In this document: positions 12,611 through 25,246 of the stretch, in pieces | Layout of the letters: the number at the start of each line of letters is the position of its first letter | Position numbering within the stretch: the stretch's first letter is position 1 | Assembly: GCA_026545225.1 (NCBI GenBank) | Contig: CM048845.1 | Location: 119,911,033-119,975,032, forward strand | Direction: 5' to 3' | Length of the DNA stretch: 64,000 nucleotides | Source of the DNA: Cornus controversa | Lineage: Eukaryota > Streptophyta > Magnoliopsida > Cornales > Cornaceae | Notes under the pieces: generated by a model | What the model was told of the DNA's origin: nothing | The model's input: the letters and a program-made list of their open reading frames with translations, nothing else | Database searches by the model: none | Position numbers and translations under genes: made by a program

Positions 12611-13161
12611 ACCACCCCCTTTTTAGCTCTAAAACATTGCATAATATTCCTTTTTCTTTTTTTTTTTAGGGGTAACAAACTGTCTTTAATTTACACATGG
12701 TTGCAATTTGTCCCTATTTGAATTAAAGAATGACATAAATTCACAGATAAAAAAATTAAAAAGAAAAATTAGAAAGAAAAAACATTAATTTATTAAAAAT
12801 ATAAAAAAATAACTTTAATTTGCTAGAAAATAAAAAAAAAATTATTAAAAAAAAGTACCAATTTAATTTACTGAATTTTTTTTTACAAAAAATATAATAA
12901 TTGGTGAATTAAAGTTATATTTTTTGGTATTTTTTTCAGTAAAATTTTTTTTGGTATTTTTTAGTAAATTAATGTTTTTTACATTTTCTTTTTAAATTTT
13001 TTATTTGTGAGGGTATTTATGTCATTTTACGTTATTCCTTAATTCAAATAGGGACAAATTGCAACAGTTTATAAATTGAGGGAATTTGTTGTACCAAAAA
13101 AAGGAGAGGGGATATTATGCAACTTTTTAAAATTAGAGGGGGTTTAGTGCACTTTGACCAA
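12611..13161. mobile_element. AT-rich inverted-repeat element (MITE-like)
   Basis: The left arm (TTGCATAATATTCC, then TTGCAATTTGTCCCTATTTG, then GACATAAAT) recurs in reverse complement on the right (GGGATATTATGCAA, CAAATAGGGACAAATTGCAA). The arms flank an A/T-run core. The outer ends are diverged and no clean target duplication was found, so the boundaries are approximate. Confidence 0.6.
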
Positions 13162-14333
13162 AATAAAATCAGTATTTGAATGATTGTAGGAAAAAAAAAT
13201 ATAGTATTTACAATATAATTTTTTTTAAAAAAATCTCTATACATTTGTTTAGCAACAAGTGAAAACATTTTTTTCTTACTTCTAAATTTGAGTAGGAGTG
13301 AACACAGATTGAATTGGTTTGATTTAGGCATAAAATCAAAACTAATCTAATCTCAACAATTTTAAAAAATTAAAGGGTAAACTTCATTGACACTTTTTGA
13401 GGTTTAAGGTATTGTCACGCGGTTACAGCTTTGTGTAATTTTGTCACCAACACCTCCTGAGGTTTGTGTCGTATATCATATATACCCCCTTCTGCCAAAA
13501 GTAGGCCGTGCCAAACCATTTTTTTATGGTGAAAAGATCATGCTACCCTTTGACTTTTGACCTAACCTTTTTGAATACTAAAATTACTTATTTAACACTG
13601 CCTAATCGACCAAAATGCCTCCAACTATACCCTATTATTACATATTCATTTTACTATATACACACAAAACAAACCCAATTCCGGCCACTATCGTTATCAT
13701 TTCTCACCATCAGAATCGAGCTCCATCACTGCCAAGAAATGAAAACCCACCATCTTTAACCACCTTGGCACCATCATCAACCATTAAGCTCCACCACCAC
13801 AGCCCATGCTCAACCACCGTGAAGCATATCCCCGTGGTTTTCACAGTTGGGTCTCTATCTTTCCTATGGTTTTCATGATTGGTCTCCATCTTCAACACTG
13901 ATACCATCACGAACATACCTGATTCTCTCTTTTTTACTCTAAATTTCATCCTCCCTCTCACCTTTCTTACCTTTCTTTATTATTCATCATTCCCTTTCTT
14001 CCTTTTTTTTCTTTATTTCTCTCTCTTCCTCACCACTCTTTCTGTTATAGCTACACGGTGGCCCTCGACAAAGTTGGTTCTGGCGATGGCGTGGTCTGGC
14101 CGTGGAGAAGGAGACCCATTTGAGTTGGTGGGTCTTGTGCATGGAAACTCACGGCTGTTTGATTGCATGACAGAAGGTGAATTTGGTGGCTATGGTTGTG
14201 GTTGTGGATTGTGGTTGTGGATTTGGTAACTGTAATTTAGGGATGGTGATTGTGGATTTGGTAACTGTGATTTAGGGATGGTGACTGTGATTTAGGGAGG
14301 GTGGTTGTGGAATATCTCTTTGATGTTGTTTTA

Positions 14334-15719
14334 AAAGTGTAAAATAATTCGCAAGTATACGAATTTATTGAAGTATAGATTGGCAAGAACGAGGTCAAAC
14401 CCAAGGGAATGCTTTGAGAAGAAAAACTAATACAAACTCAAATTAATTTAAAACTAATATAGTTTAAACAAAAGTTGGTTGATTTGAGAGAAATTAAACT
14501 AACATGCAAATAAAATAATACGATTGAAATCAAATAGAGAAAATAACTAAGGTGTCAGATTTCACCACCATTAAATCCATAAAGTTTCTAATATTTATTT
14601 ATTAATTCTCAAATTTAGAGTAGCAATCAATAAATCAATCTATTACTTATTCAAGATTAATTTAATAATAAAACACTATAAAAAAATATATTAAAAAGTA
14701 CATTTTTCTTCGCTTTATTAGTGTAAAATTTTAAGCATTTTATAAATCCATTTTAATGAAAAACATAAGATCAAACATTATCACTTTTAAGAAATACAAA
14801 CCTAAGTTTAGATTAATTATAATACTTTCTAACTACCACATATACATGATATAGATGGTGAAAGAACTATAAAATAATTAATCACAAGAAACGAAAATAA
14901 TAAACATTTAAATCATACACATGAGAATCAATTAATGAACAAAATAACTTCACTTCATTAATGGAGGTTTCCTCCTCAACCCTAGTTGAAGAGTTTAGTT
15001 ACACATGGTAGAAGAAGATAACAAATAAATAAAAGACATAATGAAATAAATAAATAAAAGTCGGATTGTCTCTGTCTTCTCTGCCTTGGCCTCCACTTGT
15101 TTTTCTCCTCCCTCAACCCTGCTCCTTTCTTTATCTTATATAGAGGTCCTCTAGGGATTTTTCCAAGTAAAAGAAAATAGGAAAGTGTTGAGAAGAAAAT
15201 TTACCAAAATATTTTTTGAATTGAAATCCAATTTTGACCTTGAATTAGTATGATTCACGAAATTTTTGTGAAATACAAATATCTTGGGCTTTAAGTTAGG
15301 TTTCCACAGTAGCTAAGTTTTCTCAATTACGATATCCAAGTCAAGAAATATGGTTAAATTACCATAACTGGTGTAATATTTGCTCAGAATATTTTGTCTA
15401 TTTTGACACGTGATTTTCACCCCCTTAAAGTCTGAGTTAGGGCTTCTTTGTGAAATACAAATATGTTCCCCTATGAATAATATTTTTAAAAACTATGGGT
15501 TTGCATTAATCCGATACTCGAGCCAAAATTTATGGTCCAAATAATAAAGCTGCACAGAGAAGTCATGAACTTTATATTTGTTGAATTTTGACATTTTTCA
15601 CAAACATCACCATAAACCTAAAAAGACACAAAACCACATTTATTAAATAAAATAATATAAAATAAATTACTAAAAATATAATTTTGGAGGTTTATTATGT
15701 AAGAATTATTCACTTATCA
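14334..15719. repeat. Unclassified AT-rich insertion nested in the larger element
   Basis: The outer bases are weakly inverted: AAGTGTAAAATAATTC on the left against GAATTATTCACTT on the right. Inside is TTCGCAAGTATACGAATTT..AGGTCAAACCCAAGGGAATG, a phrase common in plant repeats, and CCTCAACCCTAGTTGAAGAG. No coding region. The boundaries and the nesting are inferred. Confidence 0.35.
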
Positions 15720-16190
15720 CTCTTCATCTTCGCTCTCTAACTTTTTCCATTTTCTCTCTCTAACAGTCGCCTCTCTCTCCCCAACTGTATATGAAGGGAC
15801 TGGATCTTGGTTTGGTGCTGAACCAGTGGTGGGATTATTGTTGTCACGGTGGGTGGAGAGTGGTGGTGCTTCGGTGAACATTGGTGGAGGCGCGACAGAG
15901 GTGGTCGATGAGGCTTGGTGAACTTTCGGCGATGATGGGACTGGGTCTTTGTTCGGTGGTGAACTAGTGGTGAAATTATTACTGTCGCGATGGGTGGAGA
16001 GTGGTGATACTTCGGTGAATAGTGGTGGAGACAAGGTAGAGGTGGGTTGATGGGCTTTTTTTTGGTTTATGATGGTGGTGTGGCTGTAAAAGAGGACCGA
16101 TGTAGTTCCATGGTGTTTGGCAGGGGAGAAGTTGCTGAAGAAGAAGATTAAGTTGAGACGGGTTATGCTTCGCTGGCACTGCATGCACAC
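15717..16190 (-). CDS. Hypothetical Ser/Thr/Pro-rich frame with an internal duplication
   Basis: An open frame of up to 157 codons on the minus strand inside the 13375-16559 element; the start is uncertain. It contains two similar blocks of about 45 residues, each running PP(L/M)FTE, then PLSTHRD, NN, TT, P(N)(K/Q)DPVPS, and ends in an acidic/basic tail (RERKWKKLESEDEE). I recognise no family. It may be a captured host fragment or simply an open stretch of GGTG/CCAC-rich DNA. The stop sits at the supposed edge of the nested repeat. Confidence 0.3.
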   Translation of the reverse strand: MCMQCQRSITRLNLIFFFSNFSPAKHHGTTSVLFYSHTTIINQKKAHQPTSTLSPPLFTEVSPLSTHRDSNNFTTSSPPNKDPVPSSPKVHQASSTTSVAPPPMFTEAPPLSTHRDNNNPTTGSAPNQDPVPSYTVGEREATVRERKWKKLESEDEE

Positions 16191-16568
16191 AATGGTGTGG
16201 CTGTTGTTGAGACTTCTTCGGCAGTGGCTTTTTTTGGAGCTCCAATGGTGTCATGATTGTGATTTAGGGATGGTGGCTATGGTGGTGGATGTCATTAATG
16301 GTGGTGGTTGTTGTTGGTGGCCGTGGTTGGAAGAGGAGGTGAGAGATAGAACAATACGTGGCAGTCATAGGGGTATTTTTGTCATTTCAAGATTTTGATA
16401 TTTTTGTATTAAAATTCATTTAAATAATCAAGGACAGTCATGACATTTCACTTATTAAAAAATTAAAAATTCTGATAGGAGGTGTTGGTGTAAAATTGTA
16501 CAAAATTGTAGCCACCTGATAATACCTTAAACCTTAGGGAATGTTAATGATATTTACCCAGAATTAAA

Positions 16569-16864
16569 AGAGAGCGTTAAAACCAAATTGATCTAATCCG
16601 TAAAACATCGTTCTACGGATGTATTGTAATTAATACAATTATATAAGTAAACTTCAAAGAAACAAAATAAGCACAAAAGTAAAATAAAAAAATATACTTC
16701 AACCAAATTCCTCTTACACATTATGAGTTCAAATGTAACAATGAAAAGAAAGAAAAGGAAATAAAATAACGGTCAAAATATCCAGGACACAAAATAAAAA
16801 AATGAATAAAAATATGTTTTTCTACATAGACCATTATTTGAGCATGTATTGATCATAATATGAT

Positions 16865-16896
<32 letters not shown>

Positions 16897-18411
16897 TTGT
16901 ATATATTATATAAGTAACAGGTCGAATTGGTTCACATTGATTTTTTAGGGATCAAATTCGTGAACCGAATTAATCCCTACGGTCTACATATTTAAGAAAT
17001 CGCGACCGAACCAAGGGATTAAAAAATCAATCCGAACCACACGGATTGTATAAGATTCACAGATCAAATGAACACTCCTAAATTTGTGCATTTTATAAAA
17101 TATGTCTGGTGCAAAACGTAATAGTTAGTACCAAACATGCATTCGCCATTTATTTTTATTTTGCACCAATTTGGTAACAAAAATACAAATTAAGAAAAAC
17201 GATTGTCAAACAGGCTCTAAATGAGCATATTTTGGGTACAAAATATTAATTTTTTTTCTTGAAATTACAAAATACTAAATTGCTCATATAAAAACGATAC
17301 AAACTATTAAATTGTCATAAACTTTTATCTAAATGTGAGCAATTTGATCATATAAAAATGGTTTCATCATAAAAAAAAAATCAAAATACCTTAAGTCAAA
17401 AGAAAGACAATATAAAAGTCTGAGCGTGTAATCTATTTATAAATGAATTTAATAAGAGATTTGTAACAAGGTTTACCTCATTTATAATTTTTCTCATAAT
17501 TCTTATTGCTCTAAGAAATATACATTTTAGTAATAAGCAGAAGAGATGTGCTTAGATAGGTGCAATAGAGCTGCATAGATGGGTGTCCCGTGGATGCAAT
17601 AGAGCTGCTCATGCCTTGAGTAAGAGAGCTCTGGATGCAAAAGAACAATTCATGAAATGAATGGATGATTGTAATGTTGTTGAATAAATATTTTCTTATT
17701 GTTAGAAAGGGGAAAAAAAAGTGATAAGCAAAAGAGAACTTATTACAGATGTGTAGAAGTCTGCTTTGGTCATGATATAATTTTTTTTTTATCGTGGGTG
17801 TGTAATTTGGTAAAGAGGAATAATACTATTAAGAGGATTATTTATTAACCAGAATTATGAGCTATTTATTTTTAATCATTAGATTGAAGGACTTATTAAA
17901 AGATTTATTTGACTTTTTACTAATATATAAAACAAATTATTTTACTTTAGTGGTTAAAAATAGAGAACTCATTTACTCTTGTTATGAGATGATTCTCTTG
18001 ATATTATTACTATATGATATTTGAATCATATCTAGAGGCTTTGATATATACCATATTGTCAAAATTAAGACATGTGATTAGGGCTTGGAAAGAATTATCA
18101 TCTCCCATAATTTGTACCCCTACTAGTGATGAACAGGGAATACTTTCTTTTATGATGATACAAATCTTATATGCAAAGTACAATTCAATTTATTACAACA
18201 AGGCAGAGTAACTAGTTAAGCATAAGAGTGCTAGCTAGCTACTACTCAACTACTACGTACATATTGTAACACTCTGACTAACTCTTCATCAATAGGCTTT
18301 CACAATGTGCATGCACCACTGTGCTAAAAAAAAAAAAAGTAGAGAGAGAGAGAGAATAGAAAAAGTGCACATGCACCAAGAAATTGACTCTCTTTTACAA
18401 TGATGATCGAG
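16569..18411. other. Intergenic, no gene recognised
   Basis: AT-rich sequence with an (AT)n run at about 16864-16890. A 16920-17060 stretch has inverted GGTTCACATTG/AATCCGAACC-like phrases suggestive of an old repeat. Lies 3' of the TPX2-family gene. Confidence 0.4.
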
Positions 18412-19079
18412 TTACTTAATGGGCTTCATTGTGTTGAAAAAATTGTAAGGTTCACTGCAACTGTTGTAGGTGGACCAGTTGCTGCTCACAAAGTGGAAAC
18501 TCGGCTCTCTAGGAACTGTCAAAGGCCTGTTTGATCTGCAAAACAGAAAATAAAAATAAAAACAAGTAATACTTGGAGCACGTTGTTCGATGTGAGTGAG
18601 GATGACGCTATGATACATCAGTCATATTTATAATGTTATCTTCTACCCTGTATCGTGACTCTAATTATGATAACAAAACATGAGCACGAGGGTACTCTAA
18701 CTAGATTGAGAGTAACGGCTAAGGGGACCTGCTCAGAGTCACTGTGCTTTAAGCTTATTCTTGTTGGTAATTTAGTGGAAGATTAAGATAAAGAACCATA
18801 TTATATTGGTATGACAAGCTTTGATTTGGTTCAATCACTATATATTTAACCTTTGTGGAAAGAAGGGTCTGTCAAATAGAGGCATCAATTGAGCTCTAGG
18901 AATCATCTCCTTTCTCAGCATCCGAATCTCTTCCTCCTCTATCATCTGCTCCAAGTTCAATATATTCAGTCAGAATATATTAGCATATGTATATATTACG
19001 TAAGCTTAATAGAAGTACCTTTTGCAGCTTCTCCACTCGTTTCTTCTGTTGCTCCAAAAGATATAGCTTGGTTGCAACC

Positions 19080-19115
<36 letters not shown>

Positions 19116-19883
19116 ATATGTAAACTAGTAAAAGAAAGCTTTGGTCCTTTGGATAAAGCAAATTTTGATGTACACTCACCGAGTAATTGAAGATTGCACG
19201 CTTGACGGCCCTCTGCTGGGTGTGGAGTTTGATTTCCTGTGGCTTGGTGTTTTCTTTTGCTGGGGGTTTCTGAGAAACCTAAAACAAAAAAAATTGTTGT
19301 TTCTCAAAAATACTAGTGGAGATTAGAGTAATGTTCTAACTTCTGAGTTATTCATGTGATAAAATAGATACTTTATGCTAAAATTAAATAATACATATCT
19401 TTATTTTCCTTAAGTGATCATTAACTAGCTATTTATTTATTTTTTTATGAAAGCTCCAATCTAAAAGTTTTTTAAACAAAGATTGATAACCTTTCTTAAT
19501 TTCCAGACTGTTTGTGGAAAAATGGGATTGCATAAAGTAAAAGAATTAAATAAATATTTATCCTCCATTCCTAGCTCTGAGTTCCTTTCCATCATATAAT
19601 GGAAAAAGGGACTAAAGGAGTGTATGTCCCAAGTCTACTTTAATAATATTTTAGTTTATAGAAAAAAAAGAAAAAAAAAGGCTTCTAAGACATGTTTGAA
19701 AATCTCTCTCTTCCTCTCTCTTGAAGCATATGAGACCCATCATAGTGTCTCTCCCCAATCTTTATACAAGCTTATTATCACACACATCATGGCATGCATG
19801 ACAAGTAATTAGATCATGACAGTAGACAAGTTGCTTCCTCCTGCTTCACTCTGCCTAGTTACTATAGAGTACAGATCTTATAC

Positions 19884-19921
<38 letters not shown>

Positions 19922-20160
19922 GTGTTAAAAGTCCTACCAAAGATGGTTTTTTGGTGGCATGTGGAGGTGAAGTAGTGTGTCTCGTCACTCCTCTAGCCAT
20001 GGTTGGAACTGCAATCTGTGAACTAGTCTTGGCAAACTTAAACCAAAGAAAGGAAAAAGAAAATACAATTCAGAAGACAGTTACATTGAAAAAGAAGAAA
20101 GAAAGAAAGAAGAAGCATATTGACCTTTGGAGAAGATTTGGACGAGTTTGGTGTTTCCAT
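18412..20160 (-). CDS. TPX2-family microtubule-associated protein (167 aa)
   Basis: Six exons join in frame: 20160-20125, 20036-19938, 19269-19180, 19078-19019, 18945-18851 and 18535-18412 (504 nt with stop). All introns start GT and end AG. The protein starts METPNSSKSSPK, has a basic/Ser-Thr N-terminus, then the TPX2 C-terminal domain at about residues 56-145: QEIKLHTQQRAVKRAIFNYS, a Lys/Glu-rich coiled section (LEQQKKRVEKLQKMIEEEE), then LRKEMIPRAQLMPLFDRPFF and RPLTVPREPSFH. The size and motif order fit short plant TPX2 proteins such as Arabidopsis At5g37478 (from memory). The family binds microtubules and acts in spindle or cortical arrays; the role of this short member is inferred. (GT)n and (TA)n microsatellites lie in introns 3 and 2. 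No disabling change was seen. Confidence 0.9.
19084..19108. repeat. (GT)n microsatellite in a TPX2-gene intron
   Basis: A GT run ending 6 bp from the exon 4 acceptor edge (19078). On the gene's strand it is a CA run just before the acceptor, where it could influence splicing. Confidence 0.85.
19885..19918. repeat. (TA)n microsatellite in a TPX2-gene intron
   Basis: TA dinucleotide run starting about 20 bp past the exon 2 donor. Confidence 0.9.
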
Positions 20161-20538
20161 GATGATGATCAAGCTGATGAGTTGTGAGTTCAAGTGAAGT
20201 GAAATTGCATGCATATAAAAGATGTCGGGAGGTTTGGAGACTTGTATCTATCTTGGGTGTTACTTTAATTTCTGGTCTGTTGCTACATCACAGCATATAT
20301 GTTCAAAAATCTATGTACTCTGTTGCACCAAACTTTCTGATTAAATTTCCCTCTCATACACATTAGTCTCACCATACCATTCACAGTTTCTTCAGATCTC
20401 CTCTTTAATAAAGACACTGCAATTAGGCTCCTAATAACTAACTTAACAACTTGATTATCTTCATTCTAAGCATCGCACAATAAAATAGTTTCATTACTGC
20501 TACATAGTTAGCTTCTTATATAGTTTATACAACAATTG

Positions 20539-20579
<41 letters not shown>

Positions 20580-22084
20580 GTTTTCGAATTGGGTGACTAG
20601 TCAGTGCAAGTTGGGAGTTAGGCAAGCACAATGCATTGCAAGGAATACAATATTGAGTGAAAAATTCTGAGTGCAGTTTCTATAAATTCAACTTAATTTA
20701 GAACACTTTGGCGAGAAAATTTTGGGATTTTGAAAGAACAATCATGATAGTTTAAAACTGTCTGGTTCAAGTAGTATAGCTAAACTAGCCGTAATACAGA
20801 GATTGTAATTTGTTTTCATTTTGAGTTGATAATATGTTCTGGTTTATCAGAAAGAAAGAAAAAAAGAAAAAAGCAAAATGAAAATGGTGTATCTCGTAGA
20901 CTCGTACATCTTTATAGAGAGAGAGAGAGAGAGAGAGAGAGAAAACACATGATACAAAACAATGGCTTCAATGTCACAATCATTCTGTGGCTAAAATGGG
21001 CCAAGTTAACCAAAGAGTTGTTAACAGCCCATTTTCAAGTATTTCTTGTTAATTCCGTTAACTGACTAAGGGAGGAAAGACAACCTTTTATCACTAGTAA
21101 GTTATTAGGAAATGAAATAGTGTATTGTCATATCGTTAGGTCATGATTAGAAAATTAACCTACTAATGAAATGCTTATTTCTCAAGTTTGCGTCAATTGG
21201 ATTATCATCCCCCCAGATCTGCAGGGTAAACCTCCGCCGCGTAAAGTTTTTAACTATTCTCGATAGGAAAATATTAACTTATTGATGAATTTGTATGATT
21301 GAGATAAACATTTAAAAAAAAAAAGAGATTCTATTTTTATTTAATATTGATAAGAGTTTTTATTGGACATTTTTTATTAGGGTGGCACAAAAAGTCATAG
21401 TTTGTTGTAGCATTGCTCATTCTCTGTTTAATTAACTCTTCATTTTTCAAATTGTGCAAGTTTTTTAATGTCTAAAATTCTCTTGCAACAAAATAAAAGA
21501 AATGGAATAAAAAAAATCCAATGGAGAATCAAATAATAAAATAATTAAAATATAAAATGAAGTAACTAGTGGGTTCATTTTTGGGCCCATCCGAAATAAT
21601 AAAATAATTAACATATATTTTTAATTAATAAAATTTAAGAAATATGGTATCCAACATGGCACAAAGGTGTTAAAATATATACAAGGATGTGAGGGGCATT
21701 TTGGTCATTTAAAAGAACATTTTGCGAGGGTTTTCAATGAATTATTTTTGTTAGAATTGACAAATGAGAATATTTGGACAGATTTTTTAAATGTTTGGAG
21801 GTTACATGCTCATATTTAACTAGATGAGTGTTTTGTACACTTTACCTCTGAAATAATATAAAAAATTAAGGTTCCAACACTTTAACTGCCTTTTGCTCAT
21901 TTCACCCATTTTACACTTTTACTATAGTGTACGGTGTCTGAAATTAATTTTTAGAACTAGCACAATTTTTTTTTAAATTTGAAGAGGAAAATTTCTTGTC
22001 TTGCGTTATTAAGTTTCATGGTGGAAATAATTAAACTATTGTGATTCGTTTAGTGATCTTTAAACATATTTGAAGAGTATTAGA
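20161..22084. other. Upstream region of the TPX2 gene, no further gene seen
   Basis: Contains (AT)n(GT)n at 20539-20579 and (GA)n at about 20915-20942. A stretch ending in TTTTGTACACTTTACCT near 21849 resembles the end of a Mutator-like element, but no partner end is clear. Confidence 0.4.
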
Positions 22085-23245
22085 GGCAGTTCTCCACAAT
22101 CGCTCTTGTGATTGTTGACAAGACTCACAACAATCTCATTAATTATCTTTTTTTTTTTTTATGGAACATTAAAAACAACTTTTTAAAACAAAATTACCCA
22201 CACTTTCTTTATCTCTCATCCTTCAATCCATGTGTGTGTATATATAAACAACTAACCTTCTGAATGGATTCTTTCCTCATTTTTTTTTTTATCCATCAAA
22301 CTTTGATTAAAGCACTCTCGCATCTCTCTCACACAATAACTAAAACTTATTTCCACAATTTTATTTCAACTAAAACTTAATTGTATAATTTTATTTCAAT
22401 TAAAACTTACATATATAAAAAATCCATGGCATAAATTCATATGAGACACACACGTGTATGTGTGTGTTTGTAAATTGAAAAAAAAAAGAAGAAAACTGGC
22501 TGTCCTCCACAATCATTGTTGTGCTTGGTCACAACAGTCTCTATAATTACCTCTTTTTTTTTTTTGGGTAAATTGTTTTGACCTCTCCTCAGGTTTTGCC
22601 TAATTATCCTTGAATTAAAGTTTTTAAAATATGATAGTCAATCAACCTTGAGATTTGATTGACTTTACTCCGGGTACCCCTACCGTTAATTGACAGTCAA
22701 CTCTGATAAAGTCAATTAAAATCAAAATAACAAAACTATCCTCGGTGGCAGTAATGTTGGTGTGACATTGATAGAGAAAAATATATATATATGAGTCAAA
22801 TGATTAAAAATTGAGATTATTTTTGCACAAAAGCATTATAATATTAGGGTATTTTTGTAATTTTATATAAGATGTGATTTTGTTTAACGGATCGTTAGTC
22901 TGACAGGATGTCAGAGTAATTTTACAAAAAATTTACTTTGAGAGTAATTAGGCCAAACCTCATGGGAAGTCGGAGTAATTTACCCTTTTTTTATGGGACA
23001 TTAAAAACACATCTTTAAGGACAAAATTACCCACCCTTTCTTCTCTCTTCTCTTCAATCCATATGTGTGTATATATATAAACAACTAACTTTTTGAATGG
23101 ATTCTTTCATTTCCTTTCTTTTTTATCCATCAAATTGTGATTTACCATCCTCATCTCTCTCTCACACAATAACTAAACTCGATTTTACAATTTTACTTCA
23201 ACTAAAATAATTTTATTTCAATTAAAACTTACATATATAAAGAAA
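22085..23245. repeat. Direct duplication, second copy interrupted by a MULE
   Basis: Copy 1 (22085-22430) and copy 2 (22495-23245) share TCTCCACAATC / TCCTCCACAATC starts. Both also share a T-run followed by ATGG(G/A)ACATTAAAAACA, then AATCCAT.TGTGTGTATATAT, CAACTAAC, GAATGGATTCTTTC and CAATTAAAACTTACATATAT. Copy 2 differs by carrying a 420-bp element (22566-22985) inside the T-run. Confidence 0.85.
22566..22985. mobile_element. Small Mutator-like MITE inserted in copy 2 of a duplication
   Basis: Ends GGGTAAATTGTTTTGACCTC at left and the complement of GGGTAAATTACTCCGACTTC at right, with shared inner GGTTTTGCCTAATTA / GGTTTGGCCTAATTA. These are the same terminal family as the element at 8656. 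The insertion point is a T-run, so the target duplication is poly-T and cannot be measured exactly. The uninterrupted paralogous site in copy 1 (about 22148-22160) confirms the boundaries. Confidence 0.85.
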
Positions 23246-24852
23246 AGTACTATCTATATAATATTTGTCTATATAACATAGAAGTTTGGTATAATAAGGA
23301 CAAAAAATTCAATCTAACAGTCAAAAGTGGTTAAAAAAACTAATCATGTGATCCAAAATGTCTTTTGCTATTTACAGTTTAAAATCACTCTATTTAAATG
23401 TCACGATTTCGAGTGCATGATAGTGCCGTAGGCACGGGTATACACAAGTATATATATATCCAAATTTTTTTTATGTGGATTCATATATATATATATAAAC
23501 ACATGCATATGACTCCATAAAGGAGTGGGAAAAAGCCAATAAAAGATATAAAGTTTAAGAGTATAGTTTTGTCCTTAAAAAACATGTTTTTAATGTTAGA
23601 GAGAGATAATTAATGAGGTTCAATCCATCATAGTAGTAGTGACTGCTCCTAGCACTCCTACAAATATTTTAGGCATTTTCTAATCGGGACGCAAGTATTA
23701 TTAACCTGTTTTTGAGCTGGGCTGGTATGGGTGCATGGCATATTATTGGACTAAAACCTAGTGGATTAAGGCCCATTGAATGATAAGCAGCTTTATGAGC
23801 TATTGCCCCCACCACGCATGCCAACGGAAAGTGACCTTTGCCAATGGAAAAGCCCACCACTGGGACAAAGGGATATAAACATTCAATGTTTAAAGATCCA
23901 TAATAAGCCAGGTTAATATCTATCGGACTGTAAATCATTTAATTTTATTTGTATTTTATATAAACAATAATAGCCTTAAAGATATAAAAATTATAAAATT
24001 TTATTGTATTTTGAGTTTTTAATTTGCTCGGGTTAGTAAGTTTTTTGTTCGGGCTGACCTGCAGGTGCATTAAAGTGGGACGTATTGATGTAAAATGACC
24101 TTAGTAAGAAGGAAAATGCTTTTTGAACCAAGAAAGGACCACAGCCGTCAGTGGCATTAAGTATGACGTGATGTGTCGGTGAGTATAGCACTGCTCGAGC
24201 AAGAATGAGAAATTATTAGGTATTCTATCCCATCACTAGTTACGTACGCATTTGACTGTTTTTTTTTTTTTTTACACAAAATTGACACAAATGCAAAAAT
24301 GTAGAGTCACGCATTTGACTGAATTTTTTTATTTTACACGACCGCGATGAAGGGTCCGCGGACCATTTCATATTTTTACACTTGTGACAATTGATGACAT
24401 TAAAATGAAGGTGACCCACATGGTTCAGACATAAATTTACAGAAAGAGAGACTTTTGCCCTTCTCTTTCCTCAGTGGAAGCCTTTTGCCTTGTCTTTAGT
24501 TGTGAAAGATCAAGTGTATCACATGGAGTGTTCAAAGACCTGAAATTACCCATCATTAATCTCTCTCTCCTCTCCTTCTTCTGAGAGTTTCGGAGAGAGT
24601 AAGAGGCAGAGTGGGCAACTTGAGAGGGACTAGAGCATCTGCAATCACTTACAACTTGTGGCACTGAAAACCATGGTATTTTATTGGCATTTAAAATGGG
24701 TACCCATGAAAATGACAATTGAGCAACTTGGAAGAACATGGCTTTAATCCCATTCCAGCATTTTAATGAATACCTTCTCCCTGATCACGACCTGCATGGT
24801 CACATTATTCACAATGAAAAGAAACACTGCATGCATCAATAGCTTCAAATGA

Positions 24853-24899
<47 letters not shown>

Positions 24900-25032
24900 C
24901 TCATCCCTCTACTCCACTAGTACCCTACATCCTTCAATGAAGAAATTATTAAATTTACCTCCACAATCAAGTCAACATGCATTCTAACTTGTAATTGGAA
25001 CAGTCAATATTAGTGATCACATTATTTTAATA

Positions 25033-25074
<42 letters not shown>

Positions 25075-25246
25075 GTAAGGCTAAGAAGATTGAAATGAAA
25101 CCATTCATCACCTCCATGCAAAAAAAAAAAAAAAAAGTGGTTTCTACCTAGAATGAGAAAACCGTTCATATATGGTTTTTGTATTCATACAACATAAGCA
25201 AACCTAAAAACTTAAATCACCGATTTAAACTACGCTTAATGAATCT
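23246..25246. other. Intergenic 3' of the IDD gene, no gene recognised
   Basis: Contains (AT)n runs at 24856-24889 and 25037-25070. A 90-codon minus-strand open stretch at 23669-23938 resembles no family I know and is probably chance. The IDD transcript's 3' UTR should lie just below 25246. Confidence 0.4.

Larger units (their letters stand above)
13375..16559. mobile_element. Large non-autonomous Mutator-like element (3.2 kb)
   Basis: The left end GGGTAAACTTCATTGACAC...AAGGTATTGTCA matches the complement of the right end (GGGTAAATATCATTAACATT...AAGGTATTATCA). Homology continues through CACCAACACCTCCT. The flanks AAAATTAAA (13366-13374) and AGAATTAAA (16560-16568) agree at 8 of 9 bases, consistent with an aged 9-bp target duplication. 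The interior holds GGT/GTG-rich, possibly host-derived sequence, a nested repeat (about 14334-15719) and a repetitive minus-strand reading frame. No transposase motifs were seen. Confidence 0.75.

Noticed and set aside
23669-23938. 89-codon minus-strand frame with GFSPIICHAPIPAQ
   Set aside because: Looks like repeat-derived genomic sequence; no recognised family and no splice context.
24437-24739. 100-codon minus-strand open frame near the IDD 3' side
   Set aside because: No domain or family pattern, and no splice logic connecting it to the IDD gene; probably chance.
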